Source of the DNA: Aeribacillus composti
GTDB lineage: Bacteria > Bacillota > Bacilli > Bacillales > Aeribacillaceae
Direction: 5' to 3'
Length of the DNA stretch: 56,236 nt
Assembly: GCF_007827555.1 (NCBI RefSeq)
Contig: NZ_VISS01000028.1
Coordinates: 1 to 56,236, forward strand
Shown: piece by piece, positions 6,970-17,053 of the stretch
How positions within the stretch are numbered: position 1 is the first letter of the stretch
Layout: each line of letters opens with the position of its first letter
Program-made: the position numbers and the translations under genes
Notes under the pieces: generated by a model
The model's input: the letters and a program-made list of their open reading frames with translations, nothing else
The model's database searches: none
Told to the model about the DNA's origin: nothing

Positions 6970-8433
6970 ATGTCTAACGCATTAAAATTAAAAAATTACA
7001 TTAATGGCGAATGGGTTGAAAGTAAAGCAACAAAATATGAAGATGTTTACAATCCTGCTACAAAAGAAGTAATTGGCCAAGTTCCGCTTTCTACAAAAGA
7101 GGAAGTGGATGAAGCTGTAGAAGTTGCCAAAAAAGCTTTTGAGGAATGGAAAAACGTCCCTGTTCCTCGCCGTGCAAGAATTCTATTTAATTTTCAGCAG
7201 CTGTTAATAAAGCATAGGGAAGAATTAGCGCGGATCATTACGATTGAAAATGGAAAAAGTTATTCTGAAGCATTAGGAGAAGTTCAGCGCGGAATAGAAA
7301 ATGTAGAGTTTGCGGCAGGAGCGCCTACTTTAATGATGGGGGATTCCTTATCAACGATTGCGACTGATATTGAGGCGACCAATTACCGCTATCCGATCGG
7401 CGTGGTCGGCGGGATTACTCCGTTTAACTTCCCGATGATGGTGCCTTGCTGGATGTTCCCAATGGCAATAGCGCTTGGCAATACTTTTATATTAAAACCA
7501 TCTGAAAGAACACCGCTCTTAATCGAAAAATTAGTCAACTTGTTTACAGAAGCGGGTCTTCCAAAAGGTGTATTAAATGTGGTAAATGGAGCGCATGATG
7601 TTGTCAATGGAATTTTGGATCATCCGGATATCAAAGCGATTTCGTTCGTTGGCTCCAAGCCGGTTGGCGAATACGTTTATAAACGGGCTAGTGAAAATTT
7701 AAAACGTGTTCAGGCGTTGACTGGAGCGAAAAACCATACGATTGTGTTAAAGGATGCCAACTTGGATGATGCTGTTACCAACATTATTTCTTCAGCATTC
7801 GGATCAGCAGGAGAACGATGCATGGCATGTTCAGTTGTGACGGTGGAGGAAGAAATTGCTGATCAATTTATCGCCAAGTTAAAAGAAGAAACAGAAAATA
7901 TTAAAATGGGCAACGGCCTTGATGACGGTGTCTTGCTAGGACCGGTCATCCGAGAAGAAAATAAAAAACGCACGATCCGTTATATTGAAAAGGGTGTTGA
8001 AGAAGGCGCAACCTTGGTATGTGACGGACGCAATCGCGCAACTGACGACGGGTTTTTTATCGGACCTACGATTTTTGACAATGTTACAACCGATATGACC
8101 ATTTGGAAGGACGAAATTTTTGCACCTGTCTTATCGATCATTCGGGTGAAACATTTAAAAGAAGCGATCGAAATTGCAAATAGATCTGAGTTTGCCAACG
8201 GCGCATGTATTTTTACAACGAACGCTCAAGCCATTCGCTATTTCCGCGAAAATATTGATGCAGGTATGCTAGGCGTTAACTTAGGAGTGCCGGCTCCAAT
8301 GGCGTTCTTCCCGTTCTCCGGATGGAAGTCTTCGTTCTTTGGAACATTGCACGCCAACGGAAAAGACAGCGTTGATTTTTATACGCGCAAAAAGGTTGTA
8401 ACAGCGCGCTATAAAACGCCAAGTTTTGAATAA
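6970..8433 (+). CDS. iolA: Methylmalonate-semialdehyde dehydrogenase (CoA-acylating)
   Basis: This 487-residue aldehyde dehydrogenase matches IolA/MmsA throughout. It carries [17 protein letters not shown], the NAD-site segment [11 protein letters not shown], and the catalytic cysteine in [12 protein letters not shown] (about residues 278-289). It converts malonate semialdehyde, the end product of inositol breakdown, to acetyl-CoA and CO2 using NAD and CoA, and can use methylmalonate semialdehyde. As in B. subtilis it is the first gene of the operon. The start at 6970 is behind AAGGGGGAC. Two hairpins separate it from iolB, which could give it a message level different from the later genes. 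Confidence 0.95.
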   Translation: MSNALKLKNYINGEWVESKATKYEDVYNPATKEVIGQVPLSTKEEVDEAVEVAKKAFEEWKNVPVPRRARILFNFQQLLIKHREELARIITIENGKSYSEALGEVQRGIENVEFAAGAPTLMMGDSLSTIATDIEATNYRYPIGVVGGITPFNFPMMVPCWMFPMAIALGNTFILKPSERTPLLIEKLVNLFTEAGLPKGVLNVVNGAHDVVNGILDHPDIKAISFVGSKPVGEYVYKRASENLKRVQALTGAKNHTIVLKDANLDDAVTNIISSAFGSAGERCMACSVVTVEEEIADQFIAKLKEETENIKMGNGLDDGVLLGPVIREENKKRTIRYIEKGVEEGATLVCDGRNRATDDGFFIGPTIFDNVTTDMTIWKDEIFAPVLSIIRVKHLKEAIEIANRSEFANGACIFTTNAQAIRYFRENIDAGMLGVNLGVPAPMAFFPFSGWKSSFFGTLHANGKDSVDFYTRKKVVTARYKTPSFE

Positions 8434-8454
8434 TAGATTGGTAATGTGATAGAA

Positions 8455-8504
8455 GATTCATCCTTCAGGCTCATTATTCAGCTTCATGAGCCTGAAAATG
8501 AATC
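8455..8504 (+). other. Hairpin between iolA and iolB (first)
   Basis: GATTCAT (8455-8461) and TTCAGGCTCA (8464-8473) pair with TGAGCCTGAA (8487-8496) and ATGAATC (8498-8504), giving a 17-bp stem broken by one small internal loop. No T-run follows, so it is more likely an RNA-stability or processing element than a terminator. Confidence 0.6.
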
Positions 8505-8558
8505 GGAAAAGAGAGCGCGACGGCTTTGTCAAAAGCTTTAAGAAAACAATTGTTTTTT

Positions 8559-8590
8559 CGGTTTTCTTTCCTTTAAGAAAAAGAAAACCG
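8559..8590 (+). other. Hairpin between iolA and iolB (second)
   Basis: CGGTTTTCTTT (8559-8569) pairs perfectly with AAAGAAAACCG (8580-8590). It ends about 8 bases before the ribosome binding site of iolB (8600-8606), so it may shape translation start or act with the preceding hairpin in partial termination or processing. No T-run follows on the plus strand. Confidence 0.5.
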
Positions 8591-8612
8591 CCGCCATGTG
8601 AGGGAGGTATAT

Positions 8613-9428
8613 ATGAGTCATTTGCTGCGAAAACCGAACAATAAAGAAATCGAAAAGGGAGTAATAGTTGTTCATGAAGTAACATCAGAAAACTCTCCTT
8701 TGGAATATGTGGGATTTAAAGTCATTGATTTAGATCCGAACGCAAAATATTCGGAATTATTAGGAAACCAAGAATGCTGCATCGTCGCCTTAACGGGAAA
8801 AATTAATGTTTCAGTCGGTGATGAAAATTTCAAAAATTTAGGCACGCGGGAAAGTGTTTTTGAAAAGATCCCGACGGACAGCGTATATGTTTCCAATCAG
8901 CGCCATTTTGAGGTTGAAGGAGTAACAAAAGCGCGCGTTGCCTTATGCTATTCCCCGTCTGAACGTCAGCTGCCTACGAAATGGATTAAAGCAGAAAATG
9001 TAGGAATCGAGCATAGGGGGATACTTAACAATAAACGTTTTGTCCACAATATTTTGCCTGATTCAGATCCAAGTGCGAATAGTCTTTTAGTGGTGGAAGT
9101 GTTTACGGAAAGCGGCAATTGGTCAAGCTATCCTCCGCATAAGCATGACCGTGATAACTTACCAAATGAGTCGCTATTGGAAGAGACCTATTATCATGAA
9201 ATGGATCCGCCTCAAGGATTCGTTTTTCAGCGAGTTTATACGGACGATCGTTCACTAGATGAAACGATGACAGTTGAAAACGGTGATGTTGTCATCGTGC
9301 CGAAAGGATATCATCCGGTCGGCGTACCAGACGGTTATACCTCTTATTATTTAAATGTTATGGCAGGCCCGAAACGGATTTGGAAATTTTACAATGACCC
9401 TGATCATGAATGGATATTGAAACGTTAA
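8613..9428 (+). CDS. iolB: 5-deoxy-glucuronate isomerase
   Basis: The 271-residue protein equals the B. subtilis IolB length. It has two cupin-like domains; the second contains PPHKHDRDNLPNESLLEETYYHEM and GDVVIVPKGYHPV, the conserved metal-ligand region. IolB isomerises 5-deoxy-D-glucuronate to 5-dehydro-2-deoxy-D-gluconate, which IolC then phosphorylates. The start at 8613 is chosen because AGGGAGG (8601-8606) sits just before it; a GTG five codons upstream overlaps this site. It lies in the iol operon between two hairpins and iolC. Confidence 0.94.
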   Translation: MSHLLRKPNNKEIEKGVIVVHEVTSENSPLEYVGFKVIDLDPNAKYSELLGNQECCIVALTGKINVSVGDENFKNLGTRESVFEKIPTDSVYVSNQRHFEVEGVTKARVALCYSPSERQLPTKWIKAENVGIEHRGILNNKRFVHNILPDSDPSANSLLVVEVFTESGNWSSYPPHKHDRDNLPNESLLEETYYHEMDPPQGFVFQRVYTDDRSLDETMTVENGDVVIVPKGYHPVGVPDGYTSYYLNVMAGPKRIWKFYNDPDHEWILKR

Positions 9429-9454
9429 AAAATACAAGGAGCTGTTTATCAAAG

Positions 9455-10432
9455 ATGAGATATGATTTCAATACTGACAGAGAATTTGACATCATTGCAA
9501 TTGGCCGTGCATGCATTGATTTAAACGCTGTGGAATACAACCGTCCGATGGAAGAAACGATGACTTTTACAAAATATGTTGGAGGCTCTCCGGCTAATAT
9601 TGCCATTGGCTGTTCAAAATTAGGGCTGAAGGCTGGATTCATCGGAAAAATTTCAGACGATCAGCATGGTCGTTTTATTGAGCAGTATATGCGCAATGTT
9701 GGGGTTGACACATCCCATATGGTCGTTGATCAGGAGGGGCATAAAGCCGGATTGACTTTTACAGAAATTAAAAGTCCGGAAGACTGCAGCATCTTAATGT
9801 ATCGTGAAAATGTAGCAGACCTCTATTTGAAACCGTCCGAGGTAGATGAGGAATATATCAAAAGATCCAAAATTTTGCTTGTTTCCGGTACGGCGCTATC
9901 TAAAAGCCCTTCGAGAGAAGCTGTTTTGAAAGCGATCTCTCTGGCGAAAAAACATGATGTGAAAGTCATATTTGAATTGGATTATCGCCCGTACACTTGG
10001 ATATCTACTGATGAAACTTCTGTTTATTATTCATTGGTGGCGGAAAAGGCAGACGTTGTGATCGGCACCCGCGACGAATACGATATCATGGAAGGAACAA
10101 AAGACGGGAAAAACGAGGAGACCGTTCGCTATTTATTTCAGCATTCGCCCGACCTGATTATCATTAAGCATGGCGTTGAAGGCTCTTATGCGTATGCGAA
10201 ATCAGGTGAAACATTTCAAGCGAATGCTTATCGGACAAAAGTATTAAAAACGTTCGGTGCAGGGGATGCATACGCTTCAGCCTTCTTGTATGCGCTAATT
10301 ACAGGCAAGGACATTGAGACGGCTTTAAAATACGGGAGCGCCTCAGCAGCTATTGTCGTCAGCAGACACAGCTCTTCTGATGCAATGCCGAAAGCAGAAG
10401 AAATCGAACAACTCATTGCCGAAAGATCATAA
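9455..10432 (+). CDS. iolC: 5-dehydro-2-deoxygluconokinase
   Basis: This PfkB/ribokinase-family sugar kinase has 325 residues, as in B. subtilis. It carries the N-terminal GGSPANIAIG signature and the C-terminal LKTFGAGDAYASAF motif, in which the aspartate is the catalytic base. It phosphorylates 5-dehydro-2-deoxy-gluconate (DKG) to DKG 6-phosphate, which is both the IolJ substrate and, in B. subtilis, the inducer that releases IolR. The start at ATG 9455 (MRYDFN) aligns with known IolC; an earlier ATG at 9410 would overlap iolB. AAGGAG at 9436-9441 is the likely ribosome site, slightly distant. Confidence 0.95.
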   Translation: MRYDFNTDREFDIIAIGRACIDLNAVEYNRPMEETMTFTKYVGGSPANIAIGCSKLGLKAGFIGKISDDQHGRFIEQYMRNVGVDTSHMVVDQEGHKAGLTFTEIKSPEDCSILMYRENVADLYLKPSEVDEEYIKRSKILLVSGTALSKSPSREAVLKAISLAKKHDVKVIFELDYRPYTWISTDETSVYYSLVAEKADVVIGTRDEYDIMEGTKDGKNEETVRYLFQHSPDLIIIKHGVEGSYAYAKSGETFQANAYRTKVLKTFGAGDAYASAFLYALITGKDIETALKYGSASAAIVVSRHSSSDAMPKAEEIEQLIAERS

Positions 10433-10457
10433 TTGAATACGATCAGGGGTGAAAAAG

Positions 10458-12368
10458 ATGGGAACTATCCGGTTGACAACAGCTCAAGCTTTAATCAAAT
10501 TTTTGAACCAACAATACATTCACGTTGACGGTAAAGAATTTCCCTTTGTGGAAGGAATCTTCAATGTGTTCGGACATGGCAATGTTTTAGGAATTGGTCA
10601 GGCGCTTGAGCAAGATCCCGGCCATTTAAAAGTAATTCAAGGGAAAAATGAACAAGGAATGGCGCATGCAGCCATTGCTTACAGCAAACAAATGCTTCGG
10701 CAAAAAATATTTGCCGTCACCACGTCGGTTGGACCGGGGTCGGCCAACTTGGTCGCGGCAGCGGGTACAGCTCTTTCCAATAATATTCCCGTCCTTCTGC
10801 TCCCTGCAGATACCTTTGCAACCCGCCAGCCTGATCCTGTTTTGCAGCAAGTGGAACATGAATATAGTACGGCGGTGACAACCAATGATGCGCTCAAGCC
10901 CGTATCAAGATATTGGGATCGGATCACACGCCCTGAACAGTTGATGTCAAGTTTAATCAGAGCTTTTGAAGTGATGACAGATCCGGCCAAAGCGGGTCCT
11001 GCGACCATCTGCATTTCGCAAGATGCCGAAGGGGAAGCGTTTGATTTTGATGAGAAATTTTTTGAAAAACGGGTGCACTATCTTGACCGCAAATTGCCGA
11101 CTGATCGAGAGCTAAAGGGAGCTGCAGAATTAATAAAATCAAGCAAAAAACCACTTATCATTGTGGGCGGCGGTGCAAAATACTCCCAAGCGAGGGATAT
11201 TTTAATCAAGCTTTCCGAGAAGCACGATATTCCGCTTGTCGAAACGCAAGCCGGAAAATCGACAGTCGAATCAACATTTAAAAATAATTTGGGCGGAATC
11301 GGAGTAACCGGAACATTAGCTGCCAATAAAGCGGCTAAAGAAGCGGATTTGATTATTGGAGTGGGAACAAGATATACAGATTTTACGACTTCGTCGAAAA
11401 CAGCGTTCAATTTTGAACAGGCAAAGTTTTTGAACATTAATGTCAGCCGTTTGCAGGCCTATAAAATGGATGGTTTTCAAGTAGTCGCAGACGCCAAAAC
11501 AACTTTGGAGCTGTTATTCCCGCTGTTGGACGGGTATAAAAGCGAATTCGGAGATCAAATTGTCGAATTAAAAGAGGAGTGGCTGAGAGAGCGCGACCGT
11601 TTAAGCAAGATAGTGTTTGACAGGGAAAACTTTACACCGGAAATAAAAGATCAGTTTTCCCAAGAAGTGCTGAATGAATATGCAGATGCGTTAAATACAG
11701 AATTGGCGCAGACCACTGCATTATTGGCGATTAATGAAGCGGTTTCGCCTGACAGTATCATCATCGGTTCAGCTGGTTCATTGCCTGGAGATCTTCAACG
11801 CTTATGGCATTCAACAGAACCTAACACATACCATATGGAATACGGGTATTCGTGTATGGGATATGAAGTATCGGGTGCTTTAGGAATCAAGCTTGCGCAG
11901 CCTAACAAAGAAGTTTATGCCATGGTCGGCGACGGCAGCTTCCTCATGCTGCATTCTGAACTGGTTACAGCCATTCAATATAATCATAAAATTAATATTT
12001 TGCTGTTTGACAACTCAGGATTTGGCTGTATTAGCAACCTGCAAATGGGCAATGGAATGGGAAGCTATTATTGCGAATTCCGAACACATGACAATCAAAT
12101 CATGAACATTGATTATGCAAAAGTGGCTGAAGGCTACGGAGCCAAAACTTACCGTGCCAATACAGTCGAAGAATTGAAAGCAGCATTAGAAGATGCCAAG
12201 AAACAAAATGTATCTACTTTAATAGAAATGAAAGTGCTTCCAAAGACCATGACAAATGGCTATGAAAGCTGGTGGCATGTCGGGGTTGCGGAAGTCTCTG
12301 AGAAGGAAAGTGTGCAAAAAGCATTTAAAGAAAAACAAGAAAATTTAAAAACTGCCAAACAATATTAA
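10458..12368 (+). CDS. iolD: 3D-(3,5/4)-trihydroxycyclohexane-1,2-dione acylhydrolase
   Basis: This 636-residue thiamine diphosphate enzyme of the acetolactate-synthase fold closely follows B. subtilis IolD from the N-terminal [15 protein letters not shown] to the C-terminal AKQY. The conserved ThDP glutamate lies in [12 protein letters not shown], and the cofactor motif [12 protein letters not shown]...NSGFGC is intact. It opens the ring of the diketo intermediate made by IolE to give 5-deoxy-glucuronate for IolB. I set the start at ATG 10458, behind AGGGGTG (10446-10451); a GTG three codons upstream overlaps that site. The gene is 25 bases after iolC and 15 before iolE. Confidence 0.95.
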   Translation: MGTIRLTTAQALIKFLNQQYIHVDGKEFPFVEGIFNVFGHGNVLGIGQALEQDPGHLKVIQGKNEQGMAHAAIAYSKQMLRQKIFAVTTSVGPGSANLVAAAGTALSNNIPVLLLPADTFATRQPDPVLQQVEHEYSTAVTTNDALKPVSRYWDRITRPEQLMSSLIRAFEVMTDPAKAGPATICISQDAEGEAFDFDEKFFEKRVHYLDRKLPTDRELKGAAELIKSSKKPLIIVGGGAKYSQARDILIKLSEKHDIPLVETQAGKSTVESTFKNNLGGIGVTGTLAANKAAKEADLIIGVGTRYTDFTTSSKTAFNFEQAKFLNINVSRLQAYKMDGFQVVADAKTTLELLFPLLDGYKSEFGDQIVELKEEWLRERDRLSKIVFDRENFTPEIKDQFSQEVLNEYADALNTELAQTTALLAINEAVSPDSIIIGSAGSLPGDLQRLWHSTEPNTYHMEYGYSCMGYEVSGALGIKLAQPNKEVYAMVGDGSFLMLHSELVTAIQYNHKINILLFDNSGFGCISNLQMGNGMGSYYCEFRTHDNQIMNIDYAKVAEGYGAKTYRANTVEELKAALEDAKKQNVSTLIEMKVLPKTMTNGYESWWHVGVAEVSEKESVQKAFKEKQENLKTAKQY

Positions 12369-12383
12369 AGAAGGAGACAAACA

Positions 12384-13277
12384 ATGGGAGAGCAAGACAT
12401 CTTATGGGGAATTTCGCCGATTGGCTGGAGAAATGATGATATACCGGAAATCGGAGCTGAAAATACGTTGCAGCACCTTTTAAGCGACATTGTTGTCGCA
12501 GGTTTTGAAGGCACCGAAGTTGGCAGCTTTTTCCCTGAGCCGAAAGTGTTAAACAAGGAATTGAAGCTGCGAAACTTAAAAATAGCAGGACGGTGGTTTA
12601 GCAGTTTTATTATCCGCGACGGCATAGAAGAAGCTAAACGGGCTTTCCATCAGCATTGTCAATACTTGTATGAAGTTCATGCAGATGTGGCAGTAGTTTC
12701 TGAGCAGACTTACAGCATTCAAGGTACCGATAAAAATGTTTTTTCCGAAAAGCCGCACTTTACAGATGCCGAGTGGACCCAATTGTGCGAAGGTCTGAAC
12801 GAACTGGGAAAAATCGCTGTGCAGTACGGTTTGAAATTAGTTTATCACCATCATATGGGAACGGGGGTTCAAACCCTTCCGGAGATTGATCGGTTAATGG
12901 AAAACACTGATGCAAACTACGTGCACCTGCTCTATGACACAGGCCACATCTATGTTTCCGATGAAGATTGCCAGCAGCTATTAAACAAGCATATTGACCG
13001 CATAAAACACGTGCACTTTAAAGATGTAAGAAAAAAGATAATGGAGGAGTGCAAAAAAGAAGGAAAATCATTCATGAATTCCTTCTTAAGCGGAATCTTT
13101 ACGGTACCAGGGGACGGCTGCATTGATTTTACCGTACTTTATCAAAAACTATTGGACCATCAATACAAAGGATGGATTATCGTTGAAGCCGAACAAGATC
13201 CGTCAATAGCCCATCCATTGGAATACGCTTTAATTGCTCGTAAGTATATAAATGAAAAATTATTAAACAACTCTTAA
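12384..13277 (+). CDS. iolE: Inosose dehydratase
   Basis: This 297-residue AP-endonuclease-2-type TIM-barrel protein matches IolE. It includes the N-terminal [17 protein letters not shown], the metal-site strands [13 protein letters not shown] and [11 protein letters not shown], and HVHFKDVR (metal ligands). It dehydrates 2-keto-myo-inositol (scyllo-inosose) to the trihydroxy-cyclohexanedione used by IolD, with Mn or Co and glutathione-type thiols reported for the family. AAGGAG (12369-12374) lies upstream. It is the last gene whose order is shared with B. subtilis; the transporter and dehydrogenase genes that follow differ. Confidence 0.94.
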   Translation: MGEQDILWGISPIGWRNDDIPEIGAENTLQHLLSDIVVAGFEGTEVGSFFPEPKVLNKELKLRNLKIAGRWFSSFIIRDGIEEAKRAFHQHCQYLYEVHADVAVVSEQTYSIQGTDKNVFSEKPHFTDAEWTQLCEGLNELGKIAVQYGLKLVYHHHMGTGVQTLPEIDRLMENTDANYVHLLYDTGHIYVSDEDCQQLLNKHIDRIKHVHFKDVRKKIMEECKKEGKSFMNSFLSGIFTVPGDGCIDFTVLYQKLLDHQYKGWIIVEAEQDPSIAHPLEYALIARKYINEKLLNNS

Positions 13278-13290
13278 GCAGGGCATGGAG

Positions 13291-13429
13291 GATGAAACAA
13301 ACAACAGTTTCGCTCTTTAAAAAAATGTCACCCGTTAATCGAAACAATCGATTCGTAACTTTGATTGTAATGGGATGCTGGGCGGTCATGATTTTACCTT
13401 TGCCGTTCAGAAAATTTTGTGAAAGGTGA
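13291..13429 (+). pseudogene. Possible split small frame between iolE and the next dehydrogenase
   Basis: An ATG at 13291, directly after GGAGG, opens a 15-codon frame (MKQTTVSLFKK...). A second ATG, in the +1 frame just past a run of eight A (13318-13325), opens 34 codons with one hydrophobic segment (VTLIVMGCWAVMILPLPF). A single-base slip in the A-run would join them into one 45-codon membrane peptide ending next to the following gene's ribosome site. In B. subtilis a transporter gene (iolF) occupies this place, so this could be a remnant of its start, but sequence similarity is not evident to me. Confidence 0.25.
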
Positions 13430-13434
13430 TCAAA

Positions 13435-14433
13435 ATGGAAAAAGTAAAGTGGGGAATTATGAGTGCAGCTAATATTGCTTACGAGCAGCTTCTTCCTGCC
13501 CTGAGACAATCCTCTCGTTCCGAAGTTGTAGCGATTGCGAGCAGAAGCAAAGAAAAAGTCGCCCGATTCAATATTCCAAAGGTTTATAGTGATTACGATC
13601 AATTGTTAGAAGATGAATCGATTGATGTAGTTTATATTCCTCTTCCAAATGCCCTGCACGCCGAATGGGCAATAAAAGCTGCACAGAAGGGAAAGCATAT
13701 TTTAGTAGAAAAGCCTGCAGCTGTTAGTACGAAAGAATTATTGAAGGTTCAGGAAGCTGTAGAGCAAAACAACGTAATTTTTATGGAAGCCTTTATGTAT
13801 CAATTCCATAAACAACATGCACGTGTAAAGGATTTATTGGCTTCGGGGATGATCGGAAGCATATTGCATGTAAAATCACATTTTTCTTGGAGTTTGCAAG
13901 ACCGGGATGATATTCGTTTAAACCCCGCATTAGGCGGAGGAGCTATGTGGGATGTCGGGTGTTACGGAGTTCATGCGATGAGCCAGATCATCGGAATAAA
14001 ACCAGAGAAAGTTGTTATGTTGGGGGAAGTTGACCCTGAACATAAAGTGGATATGTTATCAACTTGTATTTTTGTAGATGAGTTTGGAAGAACAGCCGAA
14101 ATTACCGCCAGCATGAAGCTGCCATTTATTAATCGGTATGAAATTATAGGAGAGCGCGGAACCATTTTAGTAGATTCCTCTTTTCGGCCTGATGTGTCAT
14201 CAGATCAAAAGGGCAAAGTAATTGTAAAAGATGACAATAACGAAATAATACTGTTTGAAACATATAAAGATAATCAGTATTTCAATCAAGTGGAGCATGT
14301 AAATGATTGCATTATCAACGGAAAACAACCAGTTTATGGAATCCGAAATTCTATTCAAGTTATTCATTATATAGAAAAAGGTTATGAATCTTTGCGCAAT
14401 CAATCCGTAGTAGCAAGTCTAAATAAATTTTAG
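13435..14433 (+). CDS. Gfo/Idh/MocA oxidoreductase, dihydrodiol/xylose dehydrogenase type
   Basis: This ~332-residue protein has an N-terminal Rossmann domain (KWGIMSAANIAYEQLLPAL), a catalytic-lysine segment HILVEKPAAVS, and a substrate-domain motif GGGAMWDVGCYGVH characteristic of the dihydrodiol and NADP-xylose dehydrogenase branch rather than of classical IolG. It probably oxidises or reduces an inositol isomer or a keto-inositol or other sugar entering the pathway. The cofactor, NAD or NADP, is not decided. I place the start at ATG 13435 because AAAGGTG (13422-13428) precedes it. It follows iolE after ~157 bases and is 13 bases from the next dehydrogenase gene. Confidence 0.8.
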   Translation: MEKVKWGIMSAANIAYEQLLPALRQSSRSEVVAIASRSKEKVARFNIPKVYSDYDQLLEDESIDVVYIPLPNALHAEWAIKAAQKGKHILVEKPAAVSTKELLKVQEAVEQNNVIFMEAFMYQFHKQHARVKDLLASGMIGSILHVKSHFSWSLQDRDDIRLNPALGGGAMWDVGCYGVHAMSQIIGIKPEKVVMLGEVDPEHKVDMLSTCIFVDEFGRTAEITASMKLPFINRYEIIGERGTILVDSSFRPDVSSDQKGKVIVKDDNNEIILFETYKDNQYFNQVEHVNDCIINGKQPVYGIRNSIQVIHYIEKGYESLRNQSVVASLNKF

Positions 14434-14446
14434 GAAGGTAATGAAA

Positions 14447-15466
14447 ATGAACAGAAAAATTCGCTGTGCAGTGATCGGGCTAGGACGTCTTGGATATTGG
14501 CATGCCGTAAACGTTAAGACAAAAATCCAATCCGCCGAACTAGTATACATTTGTGATAGAAATGAAGAGCTTGCCAAAAAAGTTTCCATAGAATTAGATG
14601 TTCCTAACTTCACTACAAATCCAAGTGATATTTTTTCCAATGATCGGATTGAGGCTGTTATCATTGCTTCTCCTACGAGTACGCATTTTGAACTGTTGAA
14701 GGAAGCAGCTTTTAGCAATAAAGCAGTTTTTGTTGAAAAACCGCTTGTCAGCAATTTAGACGAAGCGAAAGAAATTTTTGAAATAATGAAGCGGCATAAC
14801 ACAATTTGTCAGGTCGGCTTTATGAGACGGTTCGATCCAGCGTACGCTGAAGCCAAAAAAAGAATTTTAAGAGGAGATATCGGAAAACCAATTTATTTTC
14901 GGGGAATTTCCCGAGATCCAGCATCGCCTCCTGAAGAATTTATAAAAAATAGCGGCGGTATATTTATTGATATGGCCATTCATGATTTTGACATTGCAAG
15001 GTATTTAATGGAATCAGACGTTGAAGCAGTATCAGCTCACGGCAAAGTTTTAAAATATCCGTTTATGTCCAAATATCAAGATGTGGATCAATCTCTCTGT
15101 TATTTAGAATTTGAATCGGGAGCCGTTGGTGACGTTGAATCCAGCAGAAATGCCCATTATGGCTATGATATACGTGCGGAAGTAATAGGTACGGAAGGAA
15201 CGATTTTTATTGGCGGCTTGCGTCAACATAACATTCAAGTTTTGACCAGTTCTGGCGCAGTTCATGATATTGTTCAAGATTTTCCGACCAGATTTAAAGA
15301 CGCCTATTATCTCGAACTGGAAGACTTTTTCAATGCTTTACTAGAGGGGTATCAACCTAAAGTAACTGTTGAAGATGGAGTAAAAGCTCAAGAAATTGCT
15401 GTTGCGGCACAAGAATCGTTTTTTAAGCAAGAAAAAGTTTCCTTGAAAACATCTAAAATATTATGA
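14447..15466 (+). CDS. Inositol 2-dehydrogenase-like Gfo/Idh/MocA oxidoreductase
   Basis: This ~339-residue protein has the nucleotide motif GLGRLG near the N-terminus, the catalytic lysine in VFVEKPLVS, the QVGFMRRFDPAY segment, and GGIFIDMAIHDFDIARYL, whose Asp and His match the active-site pair of IolG-type inositol dehydrogenases. It should oxidise an inositol, possibly the scyllo or chiro isomer, to the corresponding inosose with NAD. A second IolG-like enzyme lies downstream (19303-20301), so the two may divide isomers. ATG 14447 is favoured because AGGAAGG (14432-14438) is 8 bases away; ATG 14441 would be too close. Confidence 0.85.
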   Translation: MNRKIRCAVIGLGRLGYWHAVNVKTKIQSAELVYICDRNEELAKKVSIELDVPNFTTNPSDIFSNDRIEAVIIASPTSTHFELLKEAAFSNKAVFVEKPLVSNLDEAKEIFEIMKRHNTICQVGFMRRFDPAYAEAKKRILRGDIGKPIYFRGISRDPASPPEEFIKNSGGIFIDMAIHDFDIARYLMESDVEAVSAHGKVLKYPFMSKYQDVDQSLCYLEFESGAVGDVESSRNAHYGYDIRAEVIGTEGTIFIGGLRQHNIQVLTSSGAVHDIVQDFPTRFKDAYYLELEDFFNALLEGYQPKVTVEDGVKAQEIAVAAQESFFKQEKVSLKTSKIL

Positions 15467-15538
15467 TTTTGTCTTCAGAATAGCTGTTGATTCTCTTAAT
15501 AGATTAGTTCCTATACGCAGAGAAAGGAGGAAAAAACA

Positions 15539-17053
15539 TTGGCTAGTGCTGAAGGAAGCTTACTGGTGATGAAGGGCATTAAAAAAAGCTTTTCAAATAA
15601 TCATGTTTTGAAGGGCATTGATTTTGAAGTGAAACCTGGGGAAGTTCATGTGCTGTTAGGCGAAAATGGGGCTGGTAAATCAACGTTGATTAAAATTTTG
15701 ACGGGAGCTTACCAAAAAGATGAAGGAGAAATTTATTGGGAAGGCCAGCCGGTTCAAATCAGCTCACCTTTGGATGCCATGCAGCTTGGAATAGCAACGA
15801 TATACCAAGAACTAAACGTGATTCCAGAGCTGAAAGTCTATGAAAATATATTTTTAGGCCGGGAAATTAAAGGGAATGGAAAATTTTCATTTATCAACCA
15901 CAAACAAATGAAAGAAAGCGCGAAGCAATTTTTGCAGATGCTTGGACAAGATCCAGCTATTGCAGAGCAGCCGCTCGGTTACTTAGGAATAGGTCAGCAG
16001 CAGCTAGTTGAAATTGCGAAAGCTCTTACTTTAGATGCGAAATTAATTATCATGGACGAACCAACAGCGAGTTTGAGCCAGTCGGAGGTAGAACAGTTAT
16101 ATAAAACGGTCGAACAATTAAAAGAAAAAGGAATTGCTATCATATTTATTTCTCATAGACTTGAAGAAATTAAACGAATTGGCGATCGAATCACTATTTT
16201 AAGAGACGGCTTTAAAATCGATACACTTCCAGTAAAGACAACGAGCACGGATCATTGGATTGAACTGATGGTAGGTAGAACTCTTGAAGAAAAATATCCA
16301 AAACAAACCTTTACGTTAGGGGAAGAAGGCTTTCGAGTCGAAGATTTAAAAGTTAGCGGCTTTAAAGAACCTGTCAGCTTTAGTATTCGCCGCGGCGAAA
16401 TTGTCGGTATTTCCGGACTTGTTGGTGCCGGCAGAACGGAGCTGGCAAGAGCCATTTTTGGTGCAGATAAAAAGGAAAAAGGGAAGATCTATGTTGACGG
16501 AAAATTAGTCGACATTAAATCACCTAGGGACGCCATCTCTGCCGGAATAGCCTTTATTACAGAGGATAGAAAAAGTGAAGGTTTGCTGCTGGATCAACCG
16601 TTATACATGAACATTGTCCTTGCTAATATGGATAACTTTAGAAAAAAGAGCAAATTAATAGATTTGAAAAAAATCAAGCAGGGAGCCATGGACTATGTAA
16701 AAGAATTGAAAATCCGCCCGGGAAATATTGAACTGAATGCAAGAAAGCTGAGCGGAGGAAACCAGCAAAAAGTCGTTATAGCCAAATGGCTTTGTACAAA
16801 AGCGAAAGTCTTTATATTTGATGAACCGACACGTGGTATCGACGTTGGCGCTAAAGTGGAAGTATATCGGTTGATGAATCAATTAGTTGAAAATGGAGCC
16901 ATCGTTTTAATGATTTCGTCTGATTTGCCGGAAATTTTGGGAATGTGCGATCGCGTACTTGTGATGTCTGAAGGAAAAATAACAGCAGACTTTCCTATAA
17001 ATGAAGCTTCGCAAGAGAAGATCATGAAAGCGGCTACAGGAGGGAGTAATTGA
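15539..17053 (+). CDS. Sugar/inositol ABC importer ATPase (two ATP-binding domains)
   Basis: This 504-residue RbsA/MglA-type protein has tandem nucleotide-binding domains. The first is canonical: Walker A LGENGAGKSTLIK, signature LGIGQQQLVEIAKAL, Walker B LIIMDEPTASL. The second has the altered P-loop SGLVGAGRTELAR typical of the family and signature LSGGNQQKVVIAKWL. It starts at TTG 15539, eight bases after AGGAGG (15525-15530). With the permease and binding protein that follow it forms an import system; its place within the iol operon points to inositol as substrate, by analogy with the Caulobacter-type inositol ABC importers. Confidence 0.9.
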   Translation: MASAEGSLLVMKGIKKSFSNNHVLKGIDFEVKPGEVHVLLGENGAGKSTLIKILTGAYQKDEGEIYWEGQPVQISSPLDAMQLGIATIYQELNVIPELKVYENIFLGREIKGNGKFSFINHKQMKESAKQFLQMLGQDPAIAEQPLGYLGIGQQQLVEIAKALTLDAKLIIMDEPTASLSQSEVEQLYKTVEQLKEKGIAIIFISHRLEEIKRIGDRITILRDGFKIDTLPVKTTSTDHWIELMVGRTLEEKYPKQTFTLGEEGFRVEDLKVSGFKEPVSFSIRRGEIVGISGLVGAGRTELARAIFGADKKEKGKIYVDGKLVDIKSPRDAISAGIAFITEDRKSEGLLLDQPLYMNIVLANMDNFRKKSKLIDLKKIKQGAMDYVKELKIRPGNIELNARKLSGGNQQKVVIAKWLCTKAKVFIFDEPTRGIDVGAKVEVYRLMNQLVENGAIVLMISSDLPEILGMCDRVLVMSEGKITADFPINEASQEKIMKAATGGSN

